The notes below the pieces were generated by a model, which did not search any database, was not told the DNA's origin, and saw only the letters and a list, made by a program, of their open reading frames with translations. A stretch of 22,158 nt of DNA, from positions 1,364 to 23,521 of the forward strand of contig DGFF01000041.1 in assembly GCA_002391545.1 (NCBI GenBank). The letters run 5' to 3'. Of the stretch, positions 14,752-22,154 are shown piece after piece; within the stretch, counting starts at the first letter, position 1, and each line of letters opens with the position of its first letter. Position numbers and translations under genes: made by a program. The DNA is from Candidatus Fermentithermobacillaceae bacterium UBA3907. GTDB taxonomy: Bacteria; Bacillota; Sulfobacillia; Fermentithermobacillales; Fermentithermobacillaceae.

Positions 14752-15609
14752 TTAAATAGAAAGGCTATAGGGCAGAAGGCCTTTAGCAAGCACCACATAA
14801 TCTTCTATGGATAAATTCTCAGGCCTTTTTGATAGATCTATTGAAGATATTTCTGAAATAGAAAGTAGTTTTTCTTTAGTTCCTACCACAGGCGACAATG
14901 TGTTGAGCAACGTCTTGCGCCTCTGAGAGAAGGCTCGCTTCGATATCTCATCTAAAACCAGTTCTTCTTCCTCTGTAAGGGGAAAATCATCAAATATTTC
15001 AATGCTCACCAGGCACGAATCCACTTCCGGCGCCGGTACAAATGCTCCTTTTGGAATTTTTCGCTCTATGGTCACTTTTCCCCGGTATTGACACCATAGA
15101 GATAACCTGCTGAAATCTCTAGAACCAGGGGGTTGTGCCATTCGCATACCCACTTCCTCTTGAACCACGAACGCTATTTTCTGCCACTCAGATCTGGGTA
15201 TAAGGGCGGAGTAAAGAACTTCTGAAGTAACATAATAGGGAAGGTTACCACATAGAACCAGTGGTGATTCAGGATGTGATTCTCTAAGTGTTCGCCCTGA
15301 GAGATCTAACGCTAAAATATCGCCCCAGATCCACGTAAGATTTGTGAGAGAAGCTGTGACTTCCGCCACAGCTTCTCGAAGATCTGTATCTATCTCAACA
15401 GCATATACCCACGCAGCCCTTTCACATAACTCCTTGGTCAGAGTCCCTAGGCCGGCTCCTGCTTCAAGGGCTACCCATGAATGATCAGGTACCATAATCG
15501 AAGCAACATTTGCTAAAAGCACAGGGTCTAGCATAAAATGTTGCCCAAACCGTTTTTTCAATTTAACGCCATGTTCTCTCATTACTTGGCCGTAGGTCTT
15601 ATCATCCAT
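14752..15609 (-). CDS. rsmA: 16S rRNA (adenine1518-N6/adenine1519-N6)-dimethyltransferase
   Basis: This 285-residue protein is KsgA/RsmA, which dimethylates two adjacent adenines in the 3' hairpin of 16S rRNA late in 30S assembly. It shows KKRFGQHFMLDPVLLANVAS near 18-37, the SAM-binding VALEAGAGLGTLTKEL (46-61) with acidic VEID, and the catalytic GNLPYYVTSE at about 111-120. The usual FGQNFL is FGQHFM here. I chose the ATG at 15609, whose A is shared with the TGA of the yabE-like gene (TGATG), a typical coupled start. A longer frame to TTG 15648 exists but has no better ribosome binding site. In Bacillus, rnmV lies between yabE and ksgA; it is missing here, which is why the two genes are coupled. 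Confidence 0.96.
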   Translation of the reverse strand: MDDKTYGQVMREHGVKLKKRFGQHFMLDPVLLANVASIMVPDHSWVALEAGAGLGTLTKELCERAAWVYAVEIDTDLREAVAEVTASLTNLTWIWGDILALDLSGRTLRESHPESPLVLCGNLPYYVTSEVLYSALIPRSEWQKIAFVVQEEVGMRMAQPPGSRDFSRLSLWCQYRGKVTIERKIPKGAFVPAPEVDSCLVSIEIFDDFPLTEEEELVLDEISKRAFSQRRKTLLNTLSPVVGTKEKLLSISEISSIDLSKRPENLSIEDYVVLAKGLLPYSLSI

Positions 15610-16628
15610 CAAGGCAATATATATACCTTTACTTTTCTGCGTCCCCAAGCCATAGCTTCCTCATGGGTATCGAAACAGACATCGACTCTGTTCCCTCTTA
15701 TCGCTCCACCTACATCACCGGCTACTGCAAATCCATAACCTTCCACGTAAAGCCTTGTACCCAATGGTATGACCCTGGGATCTACAGAAATAACCCCCTT
15801 AGTTGCACGCATTCCTGTAGAAGTCCTTCCGCTTGCGTAAGCTCCGCAACATTTAGCGCATGGGCAATATGCAGTAGAAGTAGCTTCTAGGGCCCTTTCA
15901 AACCTAATGTTCTGTCCATCGCGAAACACCTCATGCCTTGCACCTACAAGCATTACGCACGAAACCGGGTCTTTTACCACTGTCCTTGATTTTTCAACCC
16001 GGGACACCTCTACACCATCTTCATACTTGACCTCATACAATATTTCTACAATCCCTGGAGCCCCTTGGCTGAATATTCGCGTAAGGCCAGCATCCATAGT
16101 AGCATCTGACCGTTTAGTAGTTTCATATGGAATTTGTTGACGTTCACGAACTTCGCCATAGGTAACCTTTACAACTTTGATAGTCCTGTCCGCTGAAATC
16201 TCTTCATCTAAAGCAGGATAAACTACATCATCTAGGTCGACCTTAATGTTGGCCTTTTGAAGGATTTTGGATACGCTTCTTTCAGCAACGAGGATGGGTA
16301 GAAGTTTGCCTCTCCAGTAGATAAATACGGGTTTTCCGCGTTCAATAGTGATGTCCATGTCATCCGAAACTTCGGTGTCTAACGAAGGAAAAACTAAGTC
16401 ACCTGAATCCAGCGATAAGTTAACCGCCTGGAGTACATCTCCAACTGTAGCCGCTTTCGTCGATATTGTAATCTTTCTATCCCACGCATATACGTTTACT
16501 TTGCTAGCCCCATTAAAATACAAAATGCCTATCACAGTCGCGGTCAAGCAAACTGTTAGGGTTACAAAAACAACTAGCGGTCGCTTGCTGTTTTCAACTT
16601 TACCTTGACGATAAAGGTTAGTATGCAA
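15609..16628 (-). CDS. yabE: Membrane-anchored cell-wall protein with DUF348, G5 and 3D domains (YabE/Rpf2-like)
   Basis: This protein of 339 residues has a basic N-terminus, one membrane anchor at about 17-38, two DUF348 modules (about 43-90 and 100-145), a G5 domain (about 150-225) and a C-terminal 3D domain (243-339). The three aspartates are D273 (SVDP), D295 (AGDVGG) and D306 (RVDVCFD). A YCPCAKCCG cluster at 244-252 is common in clostridial 3D domains. The 3D barrel resembles MltA/resuscitation-promoting-type lytic transglycosylases, so cleavage of peptidoglycan glycan strands outside the membrane is likely. The start is TTG at 16628 with AGGAGG 7 bases upstream; the frame extends to 16664 but that start lacks a site. 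The neighbours tatD and rsmA match Bacillus order. Confidence 0.93.
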   Translation of the reverse strand: MHTNLYRQGKVENSKRPLVVFVTLTVCLTATVIGILYFNGASKVNVYAWDRKITISTKAATVGDVLQAVNLSLDSGDLVFPSLDTEVSDDMDITIERGKPVFIYWRGKLLPILVAERSVSKILQKANIKVDLDDVVYPALDEEISADRTIKVVKVTYGEVRERQQIPYETTKRSDATMDAGLTRIFSQGAPGIVEILYEVKYEDGVEVSRVEKSRTVVKDPVSCVMLVGARHEVFRDGQNIRFERALEATSTAYCPCAKCCGAYASGRTSTGMRATKGVISVDPRVIPLGTRLYVEGYGFAVAGDVGGAIRGNRVDVCFDTHEEAMAWGRRKVKVYILP

Positions 16629-16772
16629 GACGGCACCTCCTAATTTAGGAAATTCGACGGCCATCAGATAATACCTTCTTTAGTACAAGCATCCTCCGGC
16701 ACTTAGTTAGTTTGATCTAGCCATCAATCCTCCATTACAAAGGTTTCCTACTCACTCCAACGAACATAAACT

Positions 16773-17630
16773 CTACCACATTTCGGCCTCGATGCCAAAT
16801 GCCTGTATCCCATTTCGGAAAGTAATATTGCTGATTTCAGCAAAGTCCCTGTTTAGCACCGTTGAAATAGTATTTACCACTTCAACTATGAAGGAAGGCT
16901 CGTTTCTCTTACCTCGTTTTCCCTGTGGAGGCAAATACGGACAATCTGTTTCCACTAACAACCTATCTGAGGGGATGTATTGCAACAGATCTCTCAGATA
17001 GTTGTTGCGAGGATAAGTAACAGGGCCACCGATTCCGATGTACCCGCCAAGGTCCAAGCATTTTCGCGCATAGGATATATCCTGAGAGAAACAATGGAAT
17101 ATTAAAGGCACATCCATGTTCTCAGATTGGACGATTGAAAGAACGTCTTGGTGAGCATCTCTTTGGTGAATTACGACTGGCAACTTTAGTTTCCTAGCGA
17201 GGTCCAGCCCAATTCGAAAACATTCTACCTGGGCATCCCTGGGCGATAAATCGCGAAAATAGTCCAGACCGATTTCGCCTATGGCTTTTACCCGATCTGA
17301 TGATCTAGCTAATTCCTGGATGCGCTTCCATCGTTGTATTAGGCTATGCTCGCAGTCGTCTCTTACAGCATCATGGGGGTGAATTCCTACTGCACAGTAT
17401 GTGCCTATATTTTCAGCAAACGCTGCAGCTTTAGACGATGACTCTTCATCGAATCCTATTTCCATAAACACAACGCGAGCAGCCTGCGCCCTTTCCAAGA
17501 CATCTTCTCTGTCATGGTCAAACGCTGAACTTGTCACATGTGCATGGGTATCAAATATCCTGTAATCGGCCTCGCTCGTTTCACCGTTTTCTAAATTCAT
17601 ATCTCTTTCAGGTTGAGATGAAAACCTCAA
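16773..17630 (-). CDS. tatD: TatD-family metal-dependent deoxyribonuclease
   Basis: This protein of about 285 residues is a TIM-barrel hydrolase of the TatD/YcfH family. It has the first metal motif FDTHAHV, a second-site EIGFD/GIHPHD, GEIGLDYFRD, VVIHQRDAHQD, FHCFSQD, GIGGPVTYPRN and the C-terminal VETDCPYLPPQGKRGKRNEP. Family members are 3'-5' exonucleases or DNases that use two divalent metals. The frame is open to 17735, but AGGAGG (17637-17642) fits a start at TTG 17630 (6 bases away) or ATG 17633 (3 bases away). About 13 extra residues then precede MNLENG. The upstream neighbour in Bacillus, metS, is absent. A 143-base gap separates it from the yabE-like gene. Confidence 0.95.
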   Translation of the reverse strand: MRFSSQPERDMNLENGETSEADYRIFDTHAHVTSSAFDHDREDVLERAQAARVVFMEIGFDEESSSKAAAFAENIGTYCAVGIHPHDAVRDDCEHSLIQRWKRIQELARSSDRVKAIGEIGLDYFRDLSPRDAQVECFRIGLDLARKLKLPVVIHQRDAHQDVLSIVQSENMDVPLIFHCFSQDISYARKCLDLGGYIGIGGPVTYPRNNYLRDLLQYIPSDRLLVETDCPYLPPQGKRGKRNEPSFIVEVVNTISTVLNRDFAEISNITFRNGIQAFGIEAEMW

Positions 17631-17808
17631 CATTAACCTCCTAAGCCGTTTTCCTACTGCAGTTACGGTAACGCAGTAGAATAATAAAGCCAACTCTCTG
17701 AATAGTAGGTGTTGGCTCCCATTACACACTAACATTTAATTCTAGAAAATCAAGTTCACATTTTTCTCCAACTTTATGATTATTCTGCATATAGCATAGA
17801 TATATGAC

Positions 17809-17837
17809 TTGACTCTTTCTGGCATACCTGGTATCTT
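17809..17837 (+). promoter_or_regulatory. Predicted sigma-A promoter of abrB
   Basis: TTGACT (17809-17814) and TATCTT (17832-17837) are separated by 17 bases and lie about 58 bases before the abrB ATG. A weaker overlapping alternative begins at TTGACC a little downstream. The rest of the 159-base divergent gap towards tatD shows no other clear promoter. Confidence 0.5.
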
Positions 17838-17894
17838 TTTATTGACCCATTTGTCGAGATTTAGTGATTTACCTGAGAAAAGAGGTGAGCCGAA

Positions 17895-18143
17895 ATGATG
17901 AAATCCACGGGCGTCGTGCGGAAAGTAGACGAGCTCGGAAGAGTTGTAATTCCAATAGAACTGAGACGCACTCTCGACATCAGCGAAAAAGATTCTTTGG
18001 AAATATACGTAGATGGCGAGAGCATTATATTGAAAAAATATGAACCCGCTTGCATATTCTGTGGAAACGCAGCAGACGTAGAAATATTCAAGGGCAAAAA
18101 AGTTTGCAAACTTTGCCTAGCTGAACTAGCAGAATTAAAGTAG
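17895..18143 (+). CDS. abrB: AbrB-family transition-state regulator with C-terminal zinc ribbon
   Basis: This 82-residue protein has the AbrB/SpoVT N-terminal swapped-hairpin DNA-binding domain: STGVVRKVDELGRVVIPIEL, RRTLDIS and LEIYVDGESIILKKY (about 4-49). A compact C-terminal part has four cysteines, CIFC (53-56) and CKLC (71-74), which can bind zinc and likely drive multimerisation in place of the Bacillus C-terminal domain. AbrB proteins are global regulators of stationary-phase genes. AGAGGTGA lies 6 bases before the first of two consecutive ATGs. As in Bacillus, abrB points against the rsmI and tatD neighbours. It has its own promoter (17809-17837), with a hairpin downstream (18257-18300) as candidate terminator. 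Confidence 0.9.
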   Translation: MMKSTGVVRKVDELGRVVIPIELRRTLDISEKDSLEIYVDGESIILKKYEPACIFCGNAADVEIFKGKKVCKLCLAELAELK

Positions 18144-18155
18144 CCAAGACATGCA

Positions 18156-18210
18156 TTACACCTTCACCTCTTGCTCCGTTGACCACTGGACATCTTGGTA
18201 AAAGGTGTAA
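18156..18210. repeat. Inverted repeat downstream of abrB
   Basis: TTACACCTT (18156-18164) and AAGGTGTAA (18202-18210) are perfect 9-base inverted copies around a 37-base loop. CCAAGA/TCTTGG lies across the same stretch (18144-18149 and 18193-18198), so two alternative folds compete. No T-run follows, so it is not a standard terminator. Confidence 0.45.
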
Positions 18211-18256
18211 AGGTACAGATAGAAACTACCGAAACAGCACGACCAAATTCTCATAC

Positions 18257-18300
18257 TGCCAACGGTGATGGGTTTCAATTATTGCTTTTCACCGTTGGCA
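18257..18300 (+). terminator. Candidate abrB terminator hairpin overlapping the rsmI 3' end
   Basis: A perfect 12-base stem, TGCCAACGGTGA (18257-18268) with TCACCGTTGGCA (18289-18300), encloses a 20-base loop and is followed on the plus strand by TTTTCC. One arm encodes the last residues of RsmI (ANGE). On the minus strand no T-run follows. The loop is long for an intrinsic terminator, so confidence is moderate. Confidence 0.45.
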
Positions 18301-19004
18301 TTTTCCTTGCGCAAGTACGCTACAATTACCCATTCCCCTTTGATTTCGCCATCTTTCAATTCCTGGTGCACCTCTTCTACAGGTCCTACGATTACGCTCT
18401 CATATATTTTTGTCATCTCGTGGCACAGACTTACCTGAATTTTTGGGAATATTTCCATAAGGTCTTTGAGGGAATCAAGCAGCCTGTAAGGTGACTCGAA
18501 AAACACAGCCGGCACTTGTGGCTGTATCCATTTGGCGAAAAATTCTATACGCTTTCGAGATTTTCTTGGAGGGAAACCTCCAAACACAAATTGAGGCGAG
18601 TAAAAACCTGAAATCGCAAGGGCCGTAGTGATAGCAGAAGGGCCTGGAATGGCGGTAACAACGAAACCTTGTATTCTAGCTGCACTCACTAGATAAGCCC
18701 CTGGATCTGAAATCACAGGCATCCCTGCGTCTGACACCAATGCGACCGATTGCCCCTCGGCAAGACAGTGCAATACCTTCTCGGTGCGCTGCCTTTCCAC
18801 GTGCTCATGCAGGGACATTAGAGGCTTTTTTATATCGTAATAATTGAGAAGTTTGGACGTTCGTCTGGTATCTTCGCACACTATGAGGTCTACTTCGCCC
18901 AAAACCTCTATCAGCCTAAAGGACGCGTCTTTTAAATTCCCTATGGGTGTTCCGCACACATACAAAATTCCCGGTTGGGTCTTTTCGCTACTATGTTTCG
19001 ACAT
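18279..19004 (-). CDS. rsmI: 16S rRNA (cytidine1402-2'-O)-methyltransferase, short form
   Basis: This 241-residue RsmI methylates the 2'-O of C1402 in the decoding centre of 16S rRNA. It shows GILYVCGTPIGNLKDASFR at the N-terminus, CEDTRRTSKLLNYYDI, ALVSDAGMPVISDPGAYLV, the SAM-associated TAIPGPSAITTALAISG, FGGFPPRK and FFESPYRLLDSL. Family members are usually near 285-290 residues; this one lacks the last 40-50, and its final codons lie in the arm of a perfect hairpin. The catalytic tetrapyrrole-methylase-like fold is complete, so activity is likely retained. The ATG overlaps the end of yaaT by 14 bases. yabA, often found just upstream in Bacillus, is missing. Confidence 0.95.
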   Translation of the reverse strand: MSKHSSEKTQPGILYVCGTPIGNLKDASFRLIEVLGEVDLIVCEDTRRTSKLLNYYDIKKPLMSLHEHVERQRTEKVLHCLAEGQSVALVSDAGMPVISDPGAYLVSAARIQGFVVTAIPGPSAITTALAISGFYSPQFVFGGFPPRKSRKRIEFFAKWIQPQVPAVFFESPYRLLDSLKDLMEIFPKIQVSLCHEMTKIYESVIVGPVEEVHQELKDGEIKGEWVIVAYLRKENANGEKQ

Positions 19005-19806
19005 TCTTCACGTCAACTTCTTCCTCGGGAAACTCGTCTGTAGTACCATCTTCAAATTCCACAATGATGGTGCCCTTTTGCTCATCGCGAGAAACCACTT
19101 TTCCTTCGCCTTCAGGCGTGATAACATAACTACCGATTTCCAAGGCCAAGGTTGGACCTTCTTCGACAGCAACCTCTTCTGCTTCAAATCTAAGGCAACA
19201 CAAAAGCCGCCCACATATTCCCGATATTTTGCTCGGATTAAGAGATAGGTTCTGTTCTTTGGCTAGTTTTATGGAAATTGGCTCGAATTCGTAAAGGAAG
19301 CTGCTGCAACACAACTCCCTACCGCATGGACCAAAACCGCCTATCAGTTTGGCCTCGTCTCTCACGCCAATCTGTCTAAGCTCAACCCTGGTCTTTAAGG
19401 TAGACGCCAGGTCTTTCACCAGTTCCCTAAAGTCAACCCTGGCGTCGGCAGTGAAATAAATGGTCACACGCGAACCGTCAAAGGCATATTCTGCATCTAC
19501 GAGATGCATGTCTAAGCCATGCTCTTTTATTTTCTTTTCGGTAATCTCAATGGCTTCCTTAGCCTTATCTCGGTTTTGCTGTTCTCGAAGGATATCTTGT
19601 TCTCTCGCCACCCGCAGGACCTTTTTTAACGGCGAAACTAATTTTTCCTCGGGTACTTCTTTCACCTCAGTGACCACCGTACCCATTTCTGTACCTTTAA
19701 CAGTCTCAACAATAACCTTATCCCCCAGTTTTAGGGACAATTCGCACGGGTCAAAGTAGTACACCTTGCCCTTTTCTTTAAATCGTATTCCTACTACCAA
19801 TGGCAT
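18991..19806 (-). CDS. yaaT: PSP1-domain protein YaaT (RicT), Y-complex component
   Basis: This 271-residue protein has the PSP1 C-terminal domain. It starts MPLVVGIRFKEKGKVYYFDP, has a central coiled region (LREQQNRDKAKEAIEITEKK), then FTADARVDFRELVKDLA and a Cys-rich core: C161, C166, C167 (CGRELCC) and C198, C203, C204 (CGRLLCC). YaaT with YlbF and YmcA forms the Y-complex, which carries iron-sulfur clusters and directs RNase Y to mature operon mRNAs. The frame is open to 19845, but the ATG at 19806 is preferred: AAAGGG lies 8 bases before it and family homology starts there. It is between holB and rsmI, and overlaps rsmI by 14 bases. Confidence 0.95.
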   Translation of the reverse strand: MPLVVGIRFKEKGKVYYFDPCELSLKLGDKVIVETVKGTEMGTVVTEVKEVPEEKLVSPLKKVLRVAREQDILREQQNRDKAKEAIEITEKKIKEHGLDMHLVDAEYAFDGSRVTIYFTADARVDFRELVKDLASTLKTRVELRQIGVRDEAKLIGGFGPCGRELCCSSFLYEFEPISIKLAKEQNLSLNPSKISGICGRLLCCLRFEAEEVAVEEGPTLALEIGSYVITPEGEGKVVSRDEQKGTIIVEFEDGTTDEFPEEEVDVKNVET

Positions 19807-19830
19807 AATTATTTCCCTTTCTACTATAGA

Positions 19831-19850
19831 TACACTTAAATACACTTAAA
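19831..19850. repeat. Tandem 10-base repeat at the holB stop codon
   Basis: TACACTTAAA occurs twice in direct succession (19831-19840 and 19841-19850). The second copy holds the holB stop codon; the first lies in the 39-base gap before yaaT. It is probably a small slippage duplication with no evident function. Confidence 0.6.
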
Positions 19851-20868
19851 TTTGATAGTTCAAAATGCGTTTTAGGTTCAAAAATAACGCACAAAACGCT
19901 AAAAATGGGTTTGTGTTGGCGCTTAATCGCTCCCTAGTGCGAATTACAGTGTTTAGCCCTTCAATGCTACTGGCCAAAAGGTGCCTGTCTTCACACACGC
20001 CAGGAGAAAAGCCAGAAGTATCTGCTCCTGTGTTACCTGTTTCAGCTTGGCTGAATAACTCCTGCGCAAAGCATATCTCCAGAGTAGACAGCACCTTGCC
20101 TTTCTCATCTGCACTTTGTTTTGAATATCTCAAAGCCAATTCTACTGGTGAAGATGTGCGTATCTCATCTAAAATGCTTCGGTTAGATAGCACGTCTTTC
20201 CCATCGTCAGTTGTAAACCATAATGCTCTTTCAATGCTACCGTTGGAAAAAGCGGAAATCAATAAACTGTCTTCCTTTGAGACGCCGTGTTCCTCCTCTA
20301 AAAACTGTGCTATTACATGTGCAGGCAATGGACTGAACGGAATCACCTGACATCTGGAGACTATTGTGCTAGGAATCATCAGATCGTTGGACGTGATCAA
20401 AATGAAAGTTATGTAAGAAGGAGGCTCTTCTAACAATTTCAGCAGCGCGTTAGCAGCCTCCGGAGTCATGTTTTCAGCTTCATTTATGATAAAAACTTTT
20501 CTTTCGGATAGGTATGGTCTAGTTAGGGATTCCTTCAACATTTCGTGGGAACTTTTTATTTTAATGCTGGCGCCTTCTTTTTCAAAGATGAACAAATCTG
20601 GGTGATTGTTTAAGCTGATGGCGCGACAAGATGGGCATGCGCCACATGATAGGCTAAACGCTGTATCAGTTCGCATCGGCGCCAAATCTGCAAGTGTGCC
20701 TTTCTCGTCTCCAATGCATAAGATGGCCTTGGAAAACTCAAGGGCACACTCCTCTATACCGCAGCCCTTCGGACCTTTGAAAAGATAGGCATGCGCTATT
20801 CTACCAGACGCTATTATTGAATTTAATATTTTAATGGCAACTTCTTGCCCAACTGCTAAACTTTTCAT
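19846..20868 (-). CDS. holB: DNA polymerase III delta-prime subunit
   Basis: This 340-residue clamp-loader subunit starts MKSLAVGQEVAIKILNSIIA, has AHAYLFKGPKGCG near 25-37 and a four-cysteine zinc module (C51, C75, C78, C81). VFIINEAENMTPEAANALLKLLEEPP follows (about 125-150) with the arginine-finger SRC motif (171-173). The P-loop is degenerate (GPKGCGIEE, lacking the Lys-Thr), as expected for delta-prime, which does not hydrolyse ATP but completes the clamp loader. The C-terminal third is divergent and contains a low-complexity stretch (about 275-292). AGGTG lies close to the ATG (4 bases). A 188-base gap follows darA, so it may have its own promoter, though none is clear there. Order darA-holB-yaaT matches Bacillus. 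Confidence 0.95.
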   Translation of the reverse strand: MKSLAVGQEVAIKILNSIIASGRIAHAYLFKGPKGCGIEECALEFSKAILCIGDEKGTLADLAPMRTDTAFSLSCGACPSCRAISLNNHPDLFIFEKEGASIKIKSSHEMLKESLTRPYLSERKVFIINEAENMTPEAANALLKLLEEPPSYITFILITSNDLMIPSTIVSRCQVIPFSPLPAHVIAQFLEEEHGVSKEDSLLISAFSNGSIERALWFTTDDGKDVLSNRSILDEIRTSSPVELALRYSKQSADEKGKVLSTLEICFAQELFSQAETGNTGADTSGFSPGVCEDRHLLASSIEGLNTVIRTRERLSANTNPFLAFCALFLNLKRILNYQI

Positions 20869-21056
20869 AAATCACCTAAGCCGCCGCAAGATTTTAACGG
20901 TTCTTGTAAGGAAGCGCCAATCAGACCTTCCCTTATGGCTATTCGTTACCCTTCCCAGTACGTCTATATATTTTCTAGACATCCATAATAATATACAACC
21001 GTAGGCGCTCCATCATAATTGCATACGTTTCTACTCAAGTCGATATATATTAACAT
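20869..21056. other. Gap between darA and holB
   Basis: These 188 bases are AT-rich and hold no gene. The only visible structure is a small inverted repeat GTCTA...TAGAC. A holB promoter is expected here, but no convincing -35/-10 pair could be assigned. Confidence 0.5.
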
Positions 21057-21383
21057 TCAAACCTTTATAAATTTCTCTACAGGCAGGATGAAAATGGTAG
21101 CCCCGCCTACTACTACTTCAACAGGATACGGGACGTAAGTTTCCCCTGGTCCCATAGGAGTAATGGGCGTAACTAACTGCTCCCGCGCACAACAGGTTTT
21201 CTTCACAATCTCTAAGACCTCATCAGTTTTCTCATCTTCTACTCCAATAAGGATGGTAGAGTTTCCTTCACGCAAAAACCCACCTGTAGACGCCAATTTA
21301 GTGGCGCTGTAGCCAGATCTAACCAATCCATCCATAAGCCTTGGCACATCTTTATCCTGGACAACTGCAATTATGAGTTTCAT
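21057..21383 (-). CDS. darA: Cyclic-di-AMP receptor DarA/PstA (PII-like, YaaQ)
   Basis: This 108-residue protein has the PII-like ferredoxin fold of DarA: MKLIIAVVQDKDVPRLMDGL, then KLASTGGFLREGNSTILIGV with the GGFLxxGNxT nucleotide-binding segment, and the closing VEVVVGGATIFILPVEKF. The trimer binds c-di-AMP, a signal tied to osmolyte and potassium balance; its downstream partner is unknown. GGGAGGT lies about 7 bases before the ATG. It is 21 bases downstream of tmk, and probably in its operon; tmk-darA-holB is the standard order. Confidence 0.95.
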   Translation of the reverse strand: MKLIIAVVQDKDVPRLMDGLVRSGYSATKLASTGGFLREGNSTILIGVEDEKTDEVLEIVKKTCCAREQLVTPITPMGPGETYVPYPVEVVVGGATIFILPVEKFIKV

Positions 21384-21404
21384 AGAGCTTACCTCCCATC
21401 TGAA

Positions 21405-22079
21405 TCACATACAACTATTCAAATCATAGCCTTTCTTAGATAAAATGTTGCTCACTTCTTTCCACACCTGTGATTCAACCTCTGACACATCTGCTCCTGC
21501 GTCAATAATCACAGCTCGATGCGGAAAGCGTTTTGCTAACTCGCGATAACCTTCCCTAACCTTTTGATGGTAGTCTTCGCTCCGGGATTCGATTTTGTCC
21601 TTTTTCTTCCCCTCGAATCTTTTTTCTATAATAAGAGGCGCAGTTATATCAAAAATCAGCGTCAGATCTGGTTCTAAGCCCCCGGTGGCTATGTCGTTTA
21701 CCTGTTCGATGGATGACAAGGAAACTCCTCCCGCATACCCTTGGTAGACCCACGTAGAATCAGAGTACCGCTCGGTTATTACAACACAACCTCTATCCAG
21801 CGCCGGTTGTATAACCTCAGTCACAAGTTCTGCCCGGGCTGCCGCATACAAAAACACCTCTGATAGAATAGTCCTGTCAGGACTTTCCACAGCAAGCAAT
21901 AAATCTCTCACCTTCTCACCAAAAGGAGTGCCACCAGGCTCCCTAGTCACCACAATATCCAATCCTCGACCTTCCAGCCTGTTAACCAATCGAGCGATCT
22001 GCGTGGACTTGCCCGAACAATCACAACCCTCAAAACTTATAAAGACCCCCGGCTCACAACCTTCTCCAATCCCTGACAC
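21405..22079 (-). CDS. tmk: Thymidylate kinase
   Basis: This protein of about 224 residues phosphorylates dTMP to dTDP. It has a P-loop FEGCDCSGKSTQ near 16-27, VVTREPGGTPFGEKVRDLLL, an AARAELV segment, the TERYSDSTWVYQG dNMP-binding motif and a lid region rich in Lys (EGKKKDKIESRSEDYHQKV). The P-loop has Cys where EGIDGSGK or EGxDGxGK is usual (EGCDCSGK); GxxxxGKS is kept, so activity is likely. The frame opens at GTG 22109, but GTG at 22079 has GGAGGAGGGG ending 8 bases before it and gives MSGIGEGCEPGVFISFEG, so it was chosen. Upstream, GTATTAT in the minus strand is a possible -10 without a clear -35. Confidence 0.95.
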   Translation of the reverse strand: MSGIGEGCEPGVFISFEGCDCSGKSTQIARLVNRLEGRGLDIVVTREPGGTPFGEKVRDLLLAVESPDRTILSEVFLYAAARAELVTEVIQPALDRGCVVITERYSDSTWVYQGYAGGVSLSSIEQVNDIATGGLEPDLTLIFDITAPLIIEKRFEGKKKDKIESRSEDYHQKVREGYRELAKRFPHRAVIIDAGADVSEVESQVWKEVSNILSKKGYDLNSCM

Positions 22080-22127
22080 GCCATTTTCCCCTCCTCCATC
22101 GCTCAACACAATAATACCCTATAATTC

Positions 22128-22154
22128 GAAGCATGGGGACGGTTCTCATGCTTC
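22128..22154. repeat. Hairpin at right edge, possible REP-like repeat
   Basis: GAAGCATG (22128-22135) and CATGCTTC (22147-22154) are a perfect 8-base stem. In RNA read from the plus strand, G-U pairs extend it to about 12 pairs with a 3-base loop, and TTTC follows before the window ends. The centre GGGGACGGTTCTC resembles sequences seen beside REP-associated transposases in other bacteria (from memory, not checked). A terminator of a plus-strand gene outside the window is the alternative. Confidence 0.4.

Noticed and set aside
16690..16760. Short leader peptide before the yabE-like gene (ATG GCT AGA TCA AAC TAA on the minus strand)
   Set aside because: It has a GGAGG a few bases before it, but is only five codons long with no regulatory codon bias and no attenuator hairpin downstream.
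18156..18210. abrB terminator at the TTACACCTT/AAGGTGTAA repeat
   Set aside because: The loop is 37 bases and no T-run follows; the hairpin at 18257-18300 fits better.
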